Part shown: one piece after another, positions 1 through 7,804 of the stretch
Numbering within the stretch: the stretch's first letter is position 1
How the letters are laid out: every line of letters starts with the position of its first letter
DNA from: Cytophagales bacterium
Lineage (GTDB): Bacteria; Bacteroidota; Bacteroidia; Cytophagales; Cyclobacteriaceae
Assembly (NCBI GenBank): GCA_017303805.1
Contig: JAFLBQ010000002.1
Coordinates: forward strand, 248,001-312,000
DNA length: 64,000 bases
Direction: 5' to 3'
Translations under genes and position numbers: made by a program
The notes under the pieces: generated by a model
What the model was told of the DNA's origin: nothing
What the model saw: the letters and a program-made list of their open reading frames with translations, nothing else
The model's database searches: none

Positions 1-137
1 GAGGTTGTTTCGCGCAGGTGGCGCAGACTTCCTACCGGCACCACACGGCCTTCTTTACGGCTTAGCAAATGAATAGCCACCGGCACTGCAAGTGCTGCCA
101 AACCCCAAAGCCACGCAGGTTGTGTAAATTGAATCAT
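1..137 (-). CDS. BatA-like membrane protein, N-terminal part only
   Basis: The first 45 codons of a minus-strand gene that continues past the left edge of the window. The residues form a single hydrophobic helix (WLWGLAALAVPVAIHLL) followed by a positive SRK stretch, the form of the N-terminal transmembrane region of BatA/aerotolerance proteins. Its ATG (137-135) overlaps the TGA of the DUF58 gene in an ATGA junction, so it is the next gene of the MoxR-type operon. In such operons BatA is a membrane-anchored von Willebrand A protein; that domain lies outside the window, so the assignment rests on context and the N-terminal helix. Confidence 0.7.
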   Translation of the reverse strand, partial: MIQFTQPAWLWGLAALAVPVAIHLLSRKEGRVVPVGSLRHLRETT

Positions 138-1030
138 CGTACCAACCGCTTACGGGTAACTAAAAAATCGCGTAACACTTTTTCTGCACCTGCTTCCATA
201 TTCACTACATGGTAGTTGATTTGCTTTTCCAGCATCCAGGCGCGGGTTTGTTGTAGCCACTCTGCTACACGCGCAGTATATTCCTTGCGTTGCACCTGCG
301 TATTAACTTTTGTGCGCGCTTTTGTTTCCAGGTCTTCGAACGTAAGCGACTCTTCGTAGTTTAGCGCTTGTTCTTGTTGCCCCACCAGATGAAAAACAAC
401 AACTTCGTTGCGCGGGGTTTTTAGGCGTGCCACGAAGCGTAGCAGGTCGCCTGCATGGTCATACATATCAGTAAAAAATACAATCATCTCTTTACCGTGA
501 TGATCAAACAATTGTTCTTCACCTGAATTTTCCCAGCGTCCTTCACCCTGCACGTTTATTAACTCCACCAAAAAGCGCATGAACTGCTGCTGCTCAAATC
601 GGGGAAGCAATACGCGCAGGTGTTGATCATTAACCGCAAACAATCCGAATGTATCGCTTTGTTTACGGGCCAGGTGGGCCAATGCCGCAATCATTACTTT
701 GGCATGCTGTAGTTTGCTCAGCCCCTTTTCGGCATACGCCATCGAGCGGCTGGCATCTACCATAAACTTTACGGTAATATTGGTTTCAATTTCTGCTTCC
801 TTGATGTAGTACCGCTCGCTGCGTGCAAACATCTTCCAATCAAGCTGGCGCAAGTCATCGCCCGGTTGGTAATTCCGATACTGACTAAACTCCTGCCCCG
901 CACCTACCGACTGGCTTTTGTTGCTGCCACTCATAAAACCTTCTACTATTACGCGCGCCACCAACTCCAACCCGCTAACCGTATTGAGTACAGAAGGATT
1001 GAGAAGTTCTTTTACGCGTGCGTCAATCAT
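134..1030 (-). CDS. DUF58 domain protein (MoxR-operon vWA-like)
   Basis: A 298-residue protein with the DUF58 signature YQPGDDLRQLDW at residues 54-65 and a MIDAS-like DASRSM at 92-97, consistent with a von Willebrand A fold. No signal peptide or membrane segment is seen, so it is probably cytoplasmic or membrane-associated through partners. It lies three bases after the MoxR ATPase gene and overlaps batA by four bases, the usual order DUF4159-MoxR-DUF58-BatA in Bacteroidota. MoxR ATPases with DUF58/Bat partners are thought to act as chaperones in assembly of envelope or metal-dependent complexes; the client here is unknown. Confidence 0.93.
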   Translation of the reverse strand: MIDARVKELLNPSVLNTVSGLELVARVIVEGFMSGSNKSQSVGAGQEFSQYRNYQPGDDLRQLDWKMFARSERYYIKEAEIETNITVKFMVDASRSMAYAEKGLSKLQHAKVMIAALAHLARKQSDTFGLFAVNDQHLRVLLPRFEQQQFMRFLVELINVQGEGRWENSGEEQLFDHHGKEMIVFFTDMYDHAGDLLRFVARLKTPRNEVVVFHLVGQQEQALNYEESLTFEDLETKARTKVNTQVQRKEYTARVAEWLQQTRAWMLEKQINYHVVNMEAGAEKVLRDFLVTRKRLVR

Positions 1031-1033
1031 CGC

Positions 1034-2041
1034 TTATTGAATTTTATCGGCTGTAATGGTTTCCAGCAATTGCTTCGTTACTTCATCAGAAGTAATACCC
1101 TCGGCCTCGGCTTTAAAATTTACCAGAACGCGATGACGCAACACCGGGTACGCCACATGCTTAATGTCTTCCTGGGTTACGGCTAATCTTCCCTGCAATA
1201 AGGCTCTGGCCTTGGCCGTAAGAATCATAGCCTGACCTGCGCGTGGACCCGCACCCCAACGCACCCAATCCCGCACATATTTTACCGATGTTTCTTTAGG
1301 CCGGGTTGCGCGAACCAGTTCACTCACCCAACCTATTAAGGCTGCGTTGATGTGCACATCGCGCACAATCTTCTGCGCTTCCAGAATTTGTGGGCCCTCC
1401 ATTGCCTTTTCAATTGCGGCCCCCTTGCGACCCGTGGTTCCGGCAAGAATAGCACGCTCTTCTTCGGCTGTGGGGTAACTTACTTTAATGAAAAGCAGGA
1501 AGCGATCGAGTTGCGCTTCCGGCAACGGAAATGTGCCCGCTTGTTCTATCGGGTTTTGTGTGGCAAGAATAAAGAAGGGCCGATCGAGCGGATAGGTTAC
1601 ACCGCCATAGGTAACTTCAAACTCCTGCATGGCTTCGAGCAATGCGGATTGTGTTTTGGGTGAGGTGCGGTTGATTTCATCGGCCAGAATAATATTGGCG
1701 AAAATCGGCCCCTTGTTGAATTTGAAAACCCGTTTGCCGGTACCATGATCTTCTTCCAGGATTTCGGTTCCGATTATATCGGTTGGCATTAAGTCGGGTG
1801 TAAACTGAATGCGCTTAAACTTTAAGTCTATGGCCTCGCTGAGCGAACGGATCATAAGCGTTTTGGCAAGGCCCGGTACGCCTTCCAGCAACCCATGACC
1901 GCCCGCCAGAAACGTGATCAACAACTGATCAATAATTTCTTCCTGCCCAACAATGGCTTTGTGAATTTCTTTTTTCAGTCGGGCTAACCCGGCAATTATT
2001 TCTTCCACTGATTTTTCGGCTGTGCTTATTTCCTGATTCAT
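1034..2041 (-). CDS. MoxR family AAA+ ATPase
   Basis: A 335-residue AAA+ ATPase of the AAA_3 (MoxR) group. Walker A is GVPGLAKT at residues 54-61 and Walker B IILADEIN at 117-124, followed by the NRTSPKTQSALLEAMQE helix typical of MoxR proteins; length is normal. It sits two bases after the DUF4159 gene and three before the DUF58 gene, so the three are almost certainly cotranscribed and translationally close-coupled. Family knowledge suggests an ATP-driven chaperone working with the vWA proteins encoded next to it. No regulator is visible in the operon. Confidence 0.95.
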   Translation of the reverse strand: MNQEISTAEKSVEEIIAGLARLKKEIHKAIVGQEEIIDQLLITFLAGGHGLLEGVPGLAKTLMIRSLSEAIDLKFKRIQFTPDLMPTDIIGTEILEEDHGTGKRVFKFNKGPIFANIILADEINRTSPKTQSALLEAMQEFEVTYGGVTYPLDRPFFILATQNPIEQAGTFPLPEAQLDRFLLFIKVSYPTAEEERAILAGTTGRKGAAIEKAMEGPQILEAQKIVRDVHINAALIGWVSELVRATRPKETSVKYVRDWVRWGAGPRAGQAMILTAKARALLQGRLAVTQEDIKHVAYPVLRHRVLVNFKAEAEGITSDEVTKQLLETITADKIQ

Positions 2042-2043
2042 GA

Positions 2044-2673
2044 TTAACTGGTCAATGCATACATAATGATATTCACGCTAAAGCGCGTGTTGTCTATTTT
2101 ATAAAACCGTTTGTTCCTGAAATCATAATCCCACTCGCAGCCATAATCTTTGTTGCTGTATAAAACCCCAATCCGGTTTTTAACTTCGATGGCTTTCAGG
2201 TAATCGTGTACAATATCATCGCCCCAGCCGTTGAGTTCTTGTGCGGTAGTGGGGGGGCCATCAAACTTAAAGAAGGCAGAGTAGAGCGGATGGGTATTCG
2301 GAATTTTTTTCAAGGCACCGATGCCAAAGGTGCGCTCCATTTCTGCTTCAAACGATTTGGCAAAAAGCCCGTCTATATCGTGGTTGCAATCATCTACCAA
2401 CACAAAGCCGCCATTCTCTACATATTTTTTAAAGTTGGCTCGCTCCTGGGTAGTAAACTCTACCAACTTGTGGCCGCTGAGGTAACAGAACGGGCACCTG
2501 AAAATGTCATCGCTGGAAAGCGAAACAATATTTTCATTGGTGTCTATCTTCAGGGTTGTGTATTCAATAAGCGAGTTAAGCACATTTACGGGCATGCGCT
2601 GGTCCACATCCCAATCGCCCGACTCGTATTGCAGCCGTGTAAAGAAGAACTTATTGCCCGAGGTTGGTTTCAT
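2044..2673 (-). CDS. DUF4159 domain protein
   Basis: A protein of about 209 residues matching the DUF4159 family, which is often first in MoxR-Bat operons. Visible features are the DFFFTRLQY-like opening (here NKFFFTRLQYESGDWD), the block GGFVLVDDCNHD resembling a class I glutamine amidotransferase-like fold, and the C-terminal Y..DNTRFSVNIIMYALT. The ATG at 2673 is chosen over an in-frame TTG six codons upstream. No signal peptide is present. Function is unknown; the two-base spacing to the MoxR gene indicates a shared role with that ATPase. Confidence 0.85.
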   Translation of the reverse strand: MKPTSGNKFFFTRLQYESGDWDVDQRMPVNVLNSLIEYTTLKIDTNENIVSLSSDDIFRCPFCYLSGHKLVEFTTQERANFKKYVENGGFVLVDDCNHDIDGLFAKSFEAEMERTFGIGALKKIPNTHPLYSAFFKFDGPPTTAQELNGWGDDIVHDYLKAIEVKNRIGVLYSNKDYGCEWDYDFRNKRFYKIDNTRFSVNIIMYALTS

Positions 2674-2766
2674 TGCTTTCCCAACTTGCAATTTTATATT
2701 TTAAACGCTCAGATAACTACCCGAAGCCTACATTTATATAAACGGAAAACTTTTAGCCACCGGTTG

Positions 2767-2804
2767 TAAAAAAACCAAACCCCGAAATCGGTTCCGGGGT
2801 TTGG
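2767..2804 (-). terminator. Rho-independent terminator after the tldE/tldD block
   Basis: On the minus strand a perfect 10-bp stem (CCAAACCCCG paired with CGGGGTTTGG, 2804-2795 and 2784-2775) is followed by seven T. It lies about 30 bases after the stop of the TldE gene ending at 2835 and before the DUF4159 operon, so it should separate the two transcription units. Confidence 0.9.
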
Positions 2805-2834
2805 CAGGAATAACAACGTATTACTTACGCGTAA

Positions 2835-4169
2835 TTACACTGCATCCGATAAACTGGAAAACGTAAAGTCCCTCACCTTTAACGGAGGCAACAAATAATT
2901 TTGGTTTGACTCTACACTCACGGTGCGCTCTACCTTACCCAACTCTTCCAGGTTGTTAAGCATAATAATCGGGCTCTCGTTAAAGCGAAAGTTTTTAATC
3001 GGGTATTGAATCTTACCGTTCTCGATATAAAATGTTCCATCGCGTGTAAGGCCGGTTAGCAGCAAGCTTTGCGGATCTACATCGCGGATGTACCACAGGC
3101 GGGTAACCAACACCCCTTTTTTAGTTCCGGCTATCAATTCTTCCAGCGATTTTGTTCCGCCCTCCATTATGGCCGCATCTGGGCCGGGCACGGCTTTTAC
3201 ACCTTTCTTTTCGGCCCAATAGCGCGAGTAGGAGAGATTCTTGATCACGCCCTTTTCTACCCACGAAATTTTTTCCTGCGGCCGGCCATCGCCATTCCAG
3301 GTGCTGGTGGGCAAATCGGGGTTTGACGGATCGGAATAAATATTTACCCGCTCATCCATTAACTTTTCGCCCAACCGCGTACCACCACCGGCTTTGCTTA
3401 AAAAACTCCGGCCTTCATCGGCTTGCCGCGCATCTAATCTGAAGAAGATATTTTCTAACAACACGGCTACTGCAGCCGGTTCCAGAATTACTGTGTATTT
3501 GCCCGGCTCAATGGCGCGCGCCTTTACAGACTTAATGGCTTTGTCGGTAGCAATCTGTGTAGCCTTTTTTGTATCGAGTTTAGCAATATCGTTATAGCCG
3601 CGCGTAGCATAGCCCGAGCCCGTGCCGTCTTTGGTGCGCACCGTAACCGAAAAGTTAGTATTGGTAGCAGTGTTGTAGGCAAACAACCCCTTGCTGTTCA
3701 TCATGGCATTAAAGCCGGCATTGTCTTCCAGAAATCCGGCAGCTTCGGCTCCGGCATCTTTGGCAACCTTAATACTTTGTTCTACTAAGTCCGATCGCAA
3801 TTTGGGTGTTATTGCGGCCGTAGCCGGAATATAGGTCTTCGATTCGGCATAGGTTTGCGGACCTAAGAAAGGAACGTATTCCGGATTTTCCGGTGCGAGG
3901 CGCGCAAGCTCTTCGGAGCGTTCCACTACTTTCTTTAGCGAAGCATCGTCAAATTCGTTAATGGTTGCAATTCCTAATTTTTTACCAAAGGCAGAAGAAA
4001 CCACAAGCTGATGTTGGCTTATTCTTCCGCTGGTACTTACCGCATTGCGTGCGTAGCGAATGTTACCACTGTCGGTACCGCTCAGGTTAACCTCGCATTC
4101 GTCTGCTTTTGAATAGCTCAGCACTTTCTTTAATAAAGCCTGGGCTTCGTCTTTACTTATGATGGGCAT
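2835..4169 (-). CDS. TldE/PmbA-like metallopeptidase-family subunit (first paralogue)
   Basis: A 444-residue protein of the PmbA/TldD superfamily, TldE type: it lacks the HExxxH motif and has the C-terminal block FRFNESPIIMLNNLEELG typical of this group. In characterised systems TldE is the non-catalytic partner of TldD in a heterodimer that degrades unfolded peptides or matures modified peptides. It starts one base after the stop of a tldD gene, so the pair is presumably made together. The N-terminus (MPIISKDEAQALLKK) shows no signal peptide although the TldD partner carries a twin-arginine signal. A paralogue lies at 6331-7716. Confidence 0.92.
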   Translation of the reverse strand: MPIISKDEAQALLKKVLSYSKADECEVNLSGTDSGNIRYARNAVSTSGRISQHQLVVSSAFGKKLGIATINEFDDASLKKVVERSEELARLAPENPEYVPFLGPQTYAESKTYIPATAAITPKLRSDLVEQSIKVAKDAGAEAAGFLEDNAGFNAMMNSKGLFAYNTATNTNFSVTVRTKDGTGSGYATRGYNDIAKLDTKKATQIATDKAIKSVKARAIEPGKYTVILEPAAVAVLLENIFFRLDARQADEGRSFLSKAGGGTRLGEKLMDERVNIYSDPSNPDLPTSTWNGDGRPQEKISWVEKGVIKNLSYSRYWAEKKGVKAVPGPDAAIMEGGTKSLEELIAGTKKGVLVTRLWYIRDVDPQSLLLTGLTRDGTFYIENGKIQYPIKNFRFNESPIIMLNNLEELGKVERTVSVESNQNYLLPPLKVRDFTFSSLSDAV

Positions 4170-4170
4170 A

Positions 4171-5808
4171 TTATCCTATGTTTCGGGCGGTGTTAATTAC
4201 GTTTACTCCATTAAAGCGGGCTGTAGATGAGCCGTGCGATACAGCATTGCTTTGGGGTGGTTGGCCTTTCCCATCACCAAAGGCTCCGCCTAAGCGGTAA
4301 TCATTTGCATCGGCAATAGCCACACACGAATTCCAAAACTCTTGCGAGTTGGCCTGGTACGCAACGTCTTTCAGCATGCCTGCGATTTTTCCGTTTTTAA
4401 TTTCATAAAACAACTGGCCGCCAAACTGAAAGTTATAGCGTTGCTGATCGATCGAAAAAGAACCATCGCCAATAATGTAAATGCCCTTCTCTACATCTTT
4501 AATCAGATCATTCACGCTCTTGCCATCTTTACCGGGTTGCAGCGAAATGTTTGGCATGCGTTGAAATTGAACACTGCCCCAGTTATCGGCATAACAACAC
4601 CCTTGCGATGCATTTAATTTAAGTATGTGAGCCTGATCTCGTATAGCTTGGTAGTTTACCAGAATTCCATCTTTGATAATATCCCACTGCCCGCATTGTA
4701 CACCCTCGTCATCATACCCTACAGCCCCCAACGAACCAACCTGAGTTTTATCGGCAACAATGTTTACAATGTTACTTCCGTAGTTGAATTTCTTCGACTC
4801 CCACTTATCCAGCGTAAGGAAACTGGTTCCGGCAAAGTTGGCTTCGTAGCCCAACACCCGATCCAGTTCAGTCGGGTGGCCGGTTGATTCGTGAATGGTT
4901 AACCACAAATGCGAAGGATCGAGAATAAGATCGTACTTGCCGGCTTCAACCGATTTTGCTTTTAACTTTTCCCCTGCCTGGGCACCTCCTGCTTTGGCAT
5001 CTTCCAGCATATCGTACCGGCCTTTGTAAAGCGTAGTTACACTTTGAATTTTATCCTGCGGCCGAACGTCTAAGTATTCGTAACCCATGCCCATTGGGGC
5101 GCTGAGCGAATTGCGCGTTTCAAATTTTCCGGTAGCCGCATCAATCTTGGTAATAAAGAATGCCGGCCAGATGCGGTGAATGTCCTGGTCGATGTAGGAA
5201 CCATCGGTTGACGCAAAATATTTTTGTTCATTAACGAGGAACAACAACGAAGTAATGTAGTTGGCCCCGCTTTGCATAGCCGCACTGTTTACGCCCAACA
5301 GCAAGTCAACTTTTTCTTTCATGGGCACTTCAAACGCATTTTTTTGAATAGGAGCTTTCCAGCTTACTTCGCCATACCCTTTTTGAGGCGCCAGGCGAAC
5401 CGGTTCAGTTAGCAGGCGCGAGTTTTCTTTTGCAATAGCAACAGCCAACTCGGCTGCTTTGGCAATGCTGTCGTTATCCAGCTTGTCGGTTGCCGCAAAC
5501 CCCCAACTGCCATTGGCTATTACGCGCACACCCATTCCATACGATTCGGTGTTAACAATGTTCTGTACTTTGTCTTCGCGGGTAATTACAAATTGATTGA
5601 GGTAGCGCCCAATGCGTACATCGGTGTAAGTGGCCCCTTTACTTCGCGCTGCATTGAGGGCCACATCGGCCATCCGTTTTTTTAATGCGGTATCCACCGG
5701 CTCCAGCGCTTTGGTCGGATCAATCGGATTTCCGATTACCGGAATGGCGGGAATCATGGATGCTGCCGCGCCCATTCCCGTTAGGTAAATAAAATCTCTA
5801 CGTTTCAA
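4171..5808 (-). CDS. TldD-like metalloprotease with Tat signal (paralogue C)
   Basis: A 545-residue TldD-type protease. The zinc motif HExxxH is HESTGH at residues 306-311, and a cysteine in the C-terminal FWNSC block could supply the third metal ligand as known for TldD. The N-terminus MKRRDFIYLTG is a clear twin-arginine motif followed by a hydrophobic stretch, so export across the inner membrane is predicted, unlike cytosolic E. coli TldD. It is followed after one base by a tldE gene. Upstream (5809-6330) lies a hairpin-rich spacer, so this pair is probably transcribed separately from the other three tld genes. Confidence 0.93.
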   Translation of the reverse strand: MKRRDFIYLTGMGAAASMIPAIPVIGNPIDPTKALEPVDTALKKRMADVALNAARSKGATYTDVRIGRYLNQFVITREDKVQNIVNTESYGMGVRVIANGSWGFAATDKLDNDSIAKAAELAVAIAKENSRLLTEPVRLAPQKGYGEVSWKAPIQKNAFEVPMKEKVDLLLGVNSAAMQSGANYITSLLFLVNEQKYFASTDGSYIDQDIHRIWPAFFITKIDAATGKFETRNSLSAPMGMGYEYLDVRPQDKIQSVTTLYKGRYDMLEDAKAGGAQAGEKLKAKSVEAGKYDLILDPSHLWLTIHESTGHPTELDRVLGYEANFAGTSFLTLDKWESKKFNYGSNIVNIVADKTQVGSLGAVGYDDEGVQCGQWDIIKDGILVNYQAIRDQAHILKLNASQGCCYADNWGSVQFQRMPNISLQPGKDGKSVNDLIKDVEKGIYIIGDGSFSIDQQRYNFQFGGQLFYEIKNGKIAGMLKDVAYQANSQEFWNSCVAIADANDYRLGGAFGDGKGQPPQSNAVSHGSSTARFNGVNVINTARNIG

Positions 5809-6267
5809 GTGTATTGGGTTTTACGTGGTTTGTTAAGGACGAGCCAACAACAAAAAAGGTTTACGGTAAGTAGCACATTTTGATTTTCGGTTCAAAATAT
5901 TTGTCCGGTTTTGAAACACAAAAATGAGGTCAGCGATGAATTGGAGCCTCTTCCTTTATTTGAAGGTGGCCCCATACGGGGCCAAAAAAAATAGCCTTGG
6001 AAAAATCTACAAACATGCGGCTCCTATGGAGCCTTATGTTGACTGATATTGAATCTGAAACTGTTAGTTCACATTCAGATACAATCTGAATAGCTTCGAT
6101 AGAAGCTCCCTGTTTGTAGAAAAAATTCATCTTAAAAAATTGGCTCCAGCGGAGCCTCCTCCGTAAATCAAATTTTATTTTTTGATTTGATGAGACCGAC
6201 TAAACAATGTTAATATTCTTTGAGCAGCAGGTCCCCTCGGGGCCTCGCATAAGAGATTTGGCGAGGC
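5809..6267. repeat. Intergenic region with a cluster of short hairpins (REP-like)
   Basis: No convincing gene is seen in this spacer of about 520 bases. It contains consecutive perfect or near-perfect palindromes: GGCCCC-atac-GGGGCC near 5968-5983, GGCTCC-tat-GGAGCC near 6019-6033, ATTCAGAT-aca-ATCTGAAT near 6073-6091, AGCTTC-gata-GAAGCT near 6092-6107, GGCTCC-agc-GGAGCC near 6141-6155 and GGTCCC-ctc-GGGGCC near 6230-6244. The inner part (6006-6120) is framed by the inverted repeat TCTACAAAC / GTTTGTAGA. Composition and arrangement resemble non-autonomous intergenic repeats; family membership is inferred, not searched. Confidence 0.7.
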
Positions 6268-6304
6268 AAAAAAAAGAGGCTCTCTACTTTTGTGACAGCC
6301 TCTT
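6268..6304 (-). terminator. Rho-independent terminator after second tldE
   Basis: Minus-strand hairpin with stem AAGAGGCT / AGCCTCTT (6304-6297 with 6281-6274), followed by a run of about eight T (A 6275-6268 on the plus strand). It lies 27 bases after the tldE stop at 6331 and should end the tldD-tldD-tldE transcript before the downstream tldD-tldE pair. Confidence 0.88.
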
Positions 6305-6330
6305 TCTATTCGAACAAATTTCAGTTCTGC

Positions 6331-7716
6331 TTATACCGCATCCGATAAACTGGTAAACGTAAAGTCGCGGATTTTCATTGCCGGTATAAGCGAGCCGCCA
6401 CCAAAGCCGCTTACCCGCATTTGCTTGCCCAGGGTTTCAAGATTGTTGAGCATAATAATCGGGCTTTCGTTAAAGCGGAAATTTTTAATGGGATGCTTGA
6501 TCTTTCCATTTTCGATGTAGAACGTTCCATCGCGCGTAAGGCCGGTGTACAATAAAGTTTGTGGGTCCACCGCCCGAATGTACCAGAAGCGGGTTACCAA
6601 TACGCCCTTCTTTGTGTCTTTGATCATGTCTTCGATAGAAGCAGTGCCGCCTTCCATAATCCGGTTAGCCGGTGCAGCTGTTGGTTCAACCCCTTTTTGT
6701 TGTGCCCAATAGCGGTCGTAGATCAGGTTCGATACCACCCCGTTTTTGAGCAGATCCATTTTCTTGCGAGGCATACCGGCTCCGCCTCCACCACCTCCGC
6801 CTCCAAAACCACCGCCACCTCCGCCTCCACCAGCAGCGGCCCAATTAGAAGCCGGCACTTCTTCGTTCCACGGGTCGGTGTAAATGTTTACCCGTTCGTC
6901 CACAATCTTTTCGCCCAGCTTGGTACCTCCGCCTTTCTTCGACATAAAGCTGCGGCCCTCATCGGCAGTGCGGGCATTAAAACCCATAAACATTAAGTTG
7001 ATTAAATCGGCCGCTGCATTAGGCTCTAAAATTACGGTGTACTTGCCTGGCTCAATGGCTTTGGCATTGCGCGACTGCAATGCTTTTTCAATTGCAATTT
7101 GCGAAGCCTCGGCTGTGTTAAGTTTGCTTACATCGTTAAAGTTTCTTGCTACCCAGCCCGAGCCGGTGCCATCGTTCGAGCGCATGGTTACTGTAAAGTC
7201 AACCCCGGTAGAGCGGTTGTACGCAAACAACCCTTTGCTATTCATGATTGAATTAAAGCCGCGGTTATCTTCTAAAAAACCGGCAGCAGTAATATCCTTT
7301 TTAGTTGCCGGGCCAATGCTATCGGCTGCTGCCTGTGCACGGTACTCGGGTGTAATCTTGGCTGTAGCCTCCGAAAATGTTTTGGAGTCTGGGCCATAAG
7401 TTTGCGCACCGAGCGGCTCAACAAACTCCGGATTTTCAGGAGCGAGTTTGGCTAACTCCTCAGCTCGCCTCACCACTTTTTCAAGCGAGGCATCGTCAAA
7501 CTCATTAATGGTTGCCGCGCCCGACTTCTTGCCGAAGTACACGCTTACGCCAAGACCAACGTTGCTGTCTTCGCCTGCCGTAGAAACACTGTTACGGGCA
7601 TAGCGAATATTACCCCCGTCATTTCCGTTGAGTGTGGCTTCAATGCCATCTGCTTTTGAAAAGCCAATTACCTTTTCCAGGATTTTCTTTGCTTCTTCTT
7701 TTGAGAGTATCGCCAT
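6331..7716 (-). CDS. TldE/PmbA-like subunit with glycine-rich insert (second paralogue)
   Basis: A 461-residue TldE-type protein, close over its length to the paralogue at 2835-4169 (shared blocks LEKVIGFSKAD/LKKVLSYSKAD, GFLEDN.GFN, FRFNESPIIMLNNLE). It differs by an insert around residues 295-313 that is almost pure glycine, in the same place where the paralogue has a short charged loop. No HExxxH motif and no signal peptide are present. It is the third gene in a minus-strand block after two tldD genes and is followed by a strong terminator. A non-catalytic partner role is inferred from the family. Confidence 0.92.
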   Translation of the reverse strand: MAILSKEEAKKILEKVIGFSKADGIEATLNGNDGGNIRYARNSVSTAGEDSNVGLGVSVYFGKKSGAATINEFDDASLEKVVRRAEELAKLAPENPEFVEPLGAQTYGPDSKTFSEATAKITPEYRAQAAADSIGPATKKDITAAGFLEDNRGFNSIMNSKGLFAYNRSTGVDFTVTMRSNDGTGSGWVARNFNDVSKLNTAEASQIAIEKALQSRNAKAIEPGKYTVILEPNAAADLINLMFMGFNARTADEGRSFMSKKGGGTKLGEKIVDERVNIYTDPWNEEVPASNWAAAGGGGGGGGFGGGGGGGGAGMPRKKMDLLKNGVVSNLIYDRYWAQQKGVEPTAAPANRIMEGGTASIEDMIKDTKKGVLVTRFWYIRAVDPQTLLYTGLTRDGTFYIENGKIKHPIKNFRFNESPIIMLNNLETLGKQMRVSGFGGGSLIPAMKIRDFTFTSLSDAV

Positions 7717-7761
7717 TTTAATTCAAAATTTAAAATTCAAAAATTACTATTCGGGATTCTG

Positions 7762-7798
7762 ATTTCGGATTCAAGTTTTTAACTATTGAATCCGAAAT
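7762..7798. repeat. 13-bp inverted repeat inside the tld block
   Basis: Perfect inverted repeat ATTTCGGATTCAA (7762-7774) / TTGAATCCGAAAT (7786-7798) with an 11-base loop, in the 88-base gap between tldD (7805-9445) and tldE (6331-7716). No T-run follows on the minus strand, so it is not a classic terminator; it could act in RNA processing or partial attenuation between the two genes. Confidence 0.75.
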
Positions 7799-7804
7799 TT
7801 TGAA

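Noticed and set aside
5930-6130. A 66-codon frame in the spacer between tld blocks
   Set aside because: It runs through a series of palindromes that explain the sequence better than a protein; no start context or family match was seen.
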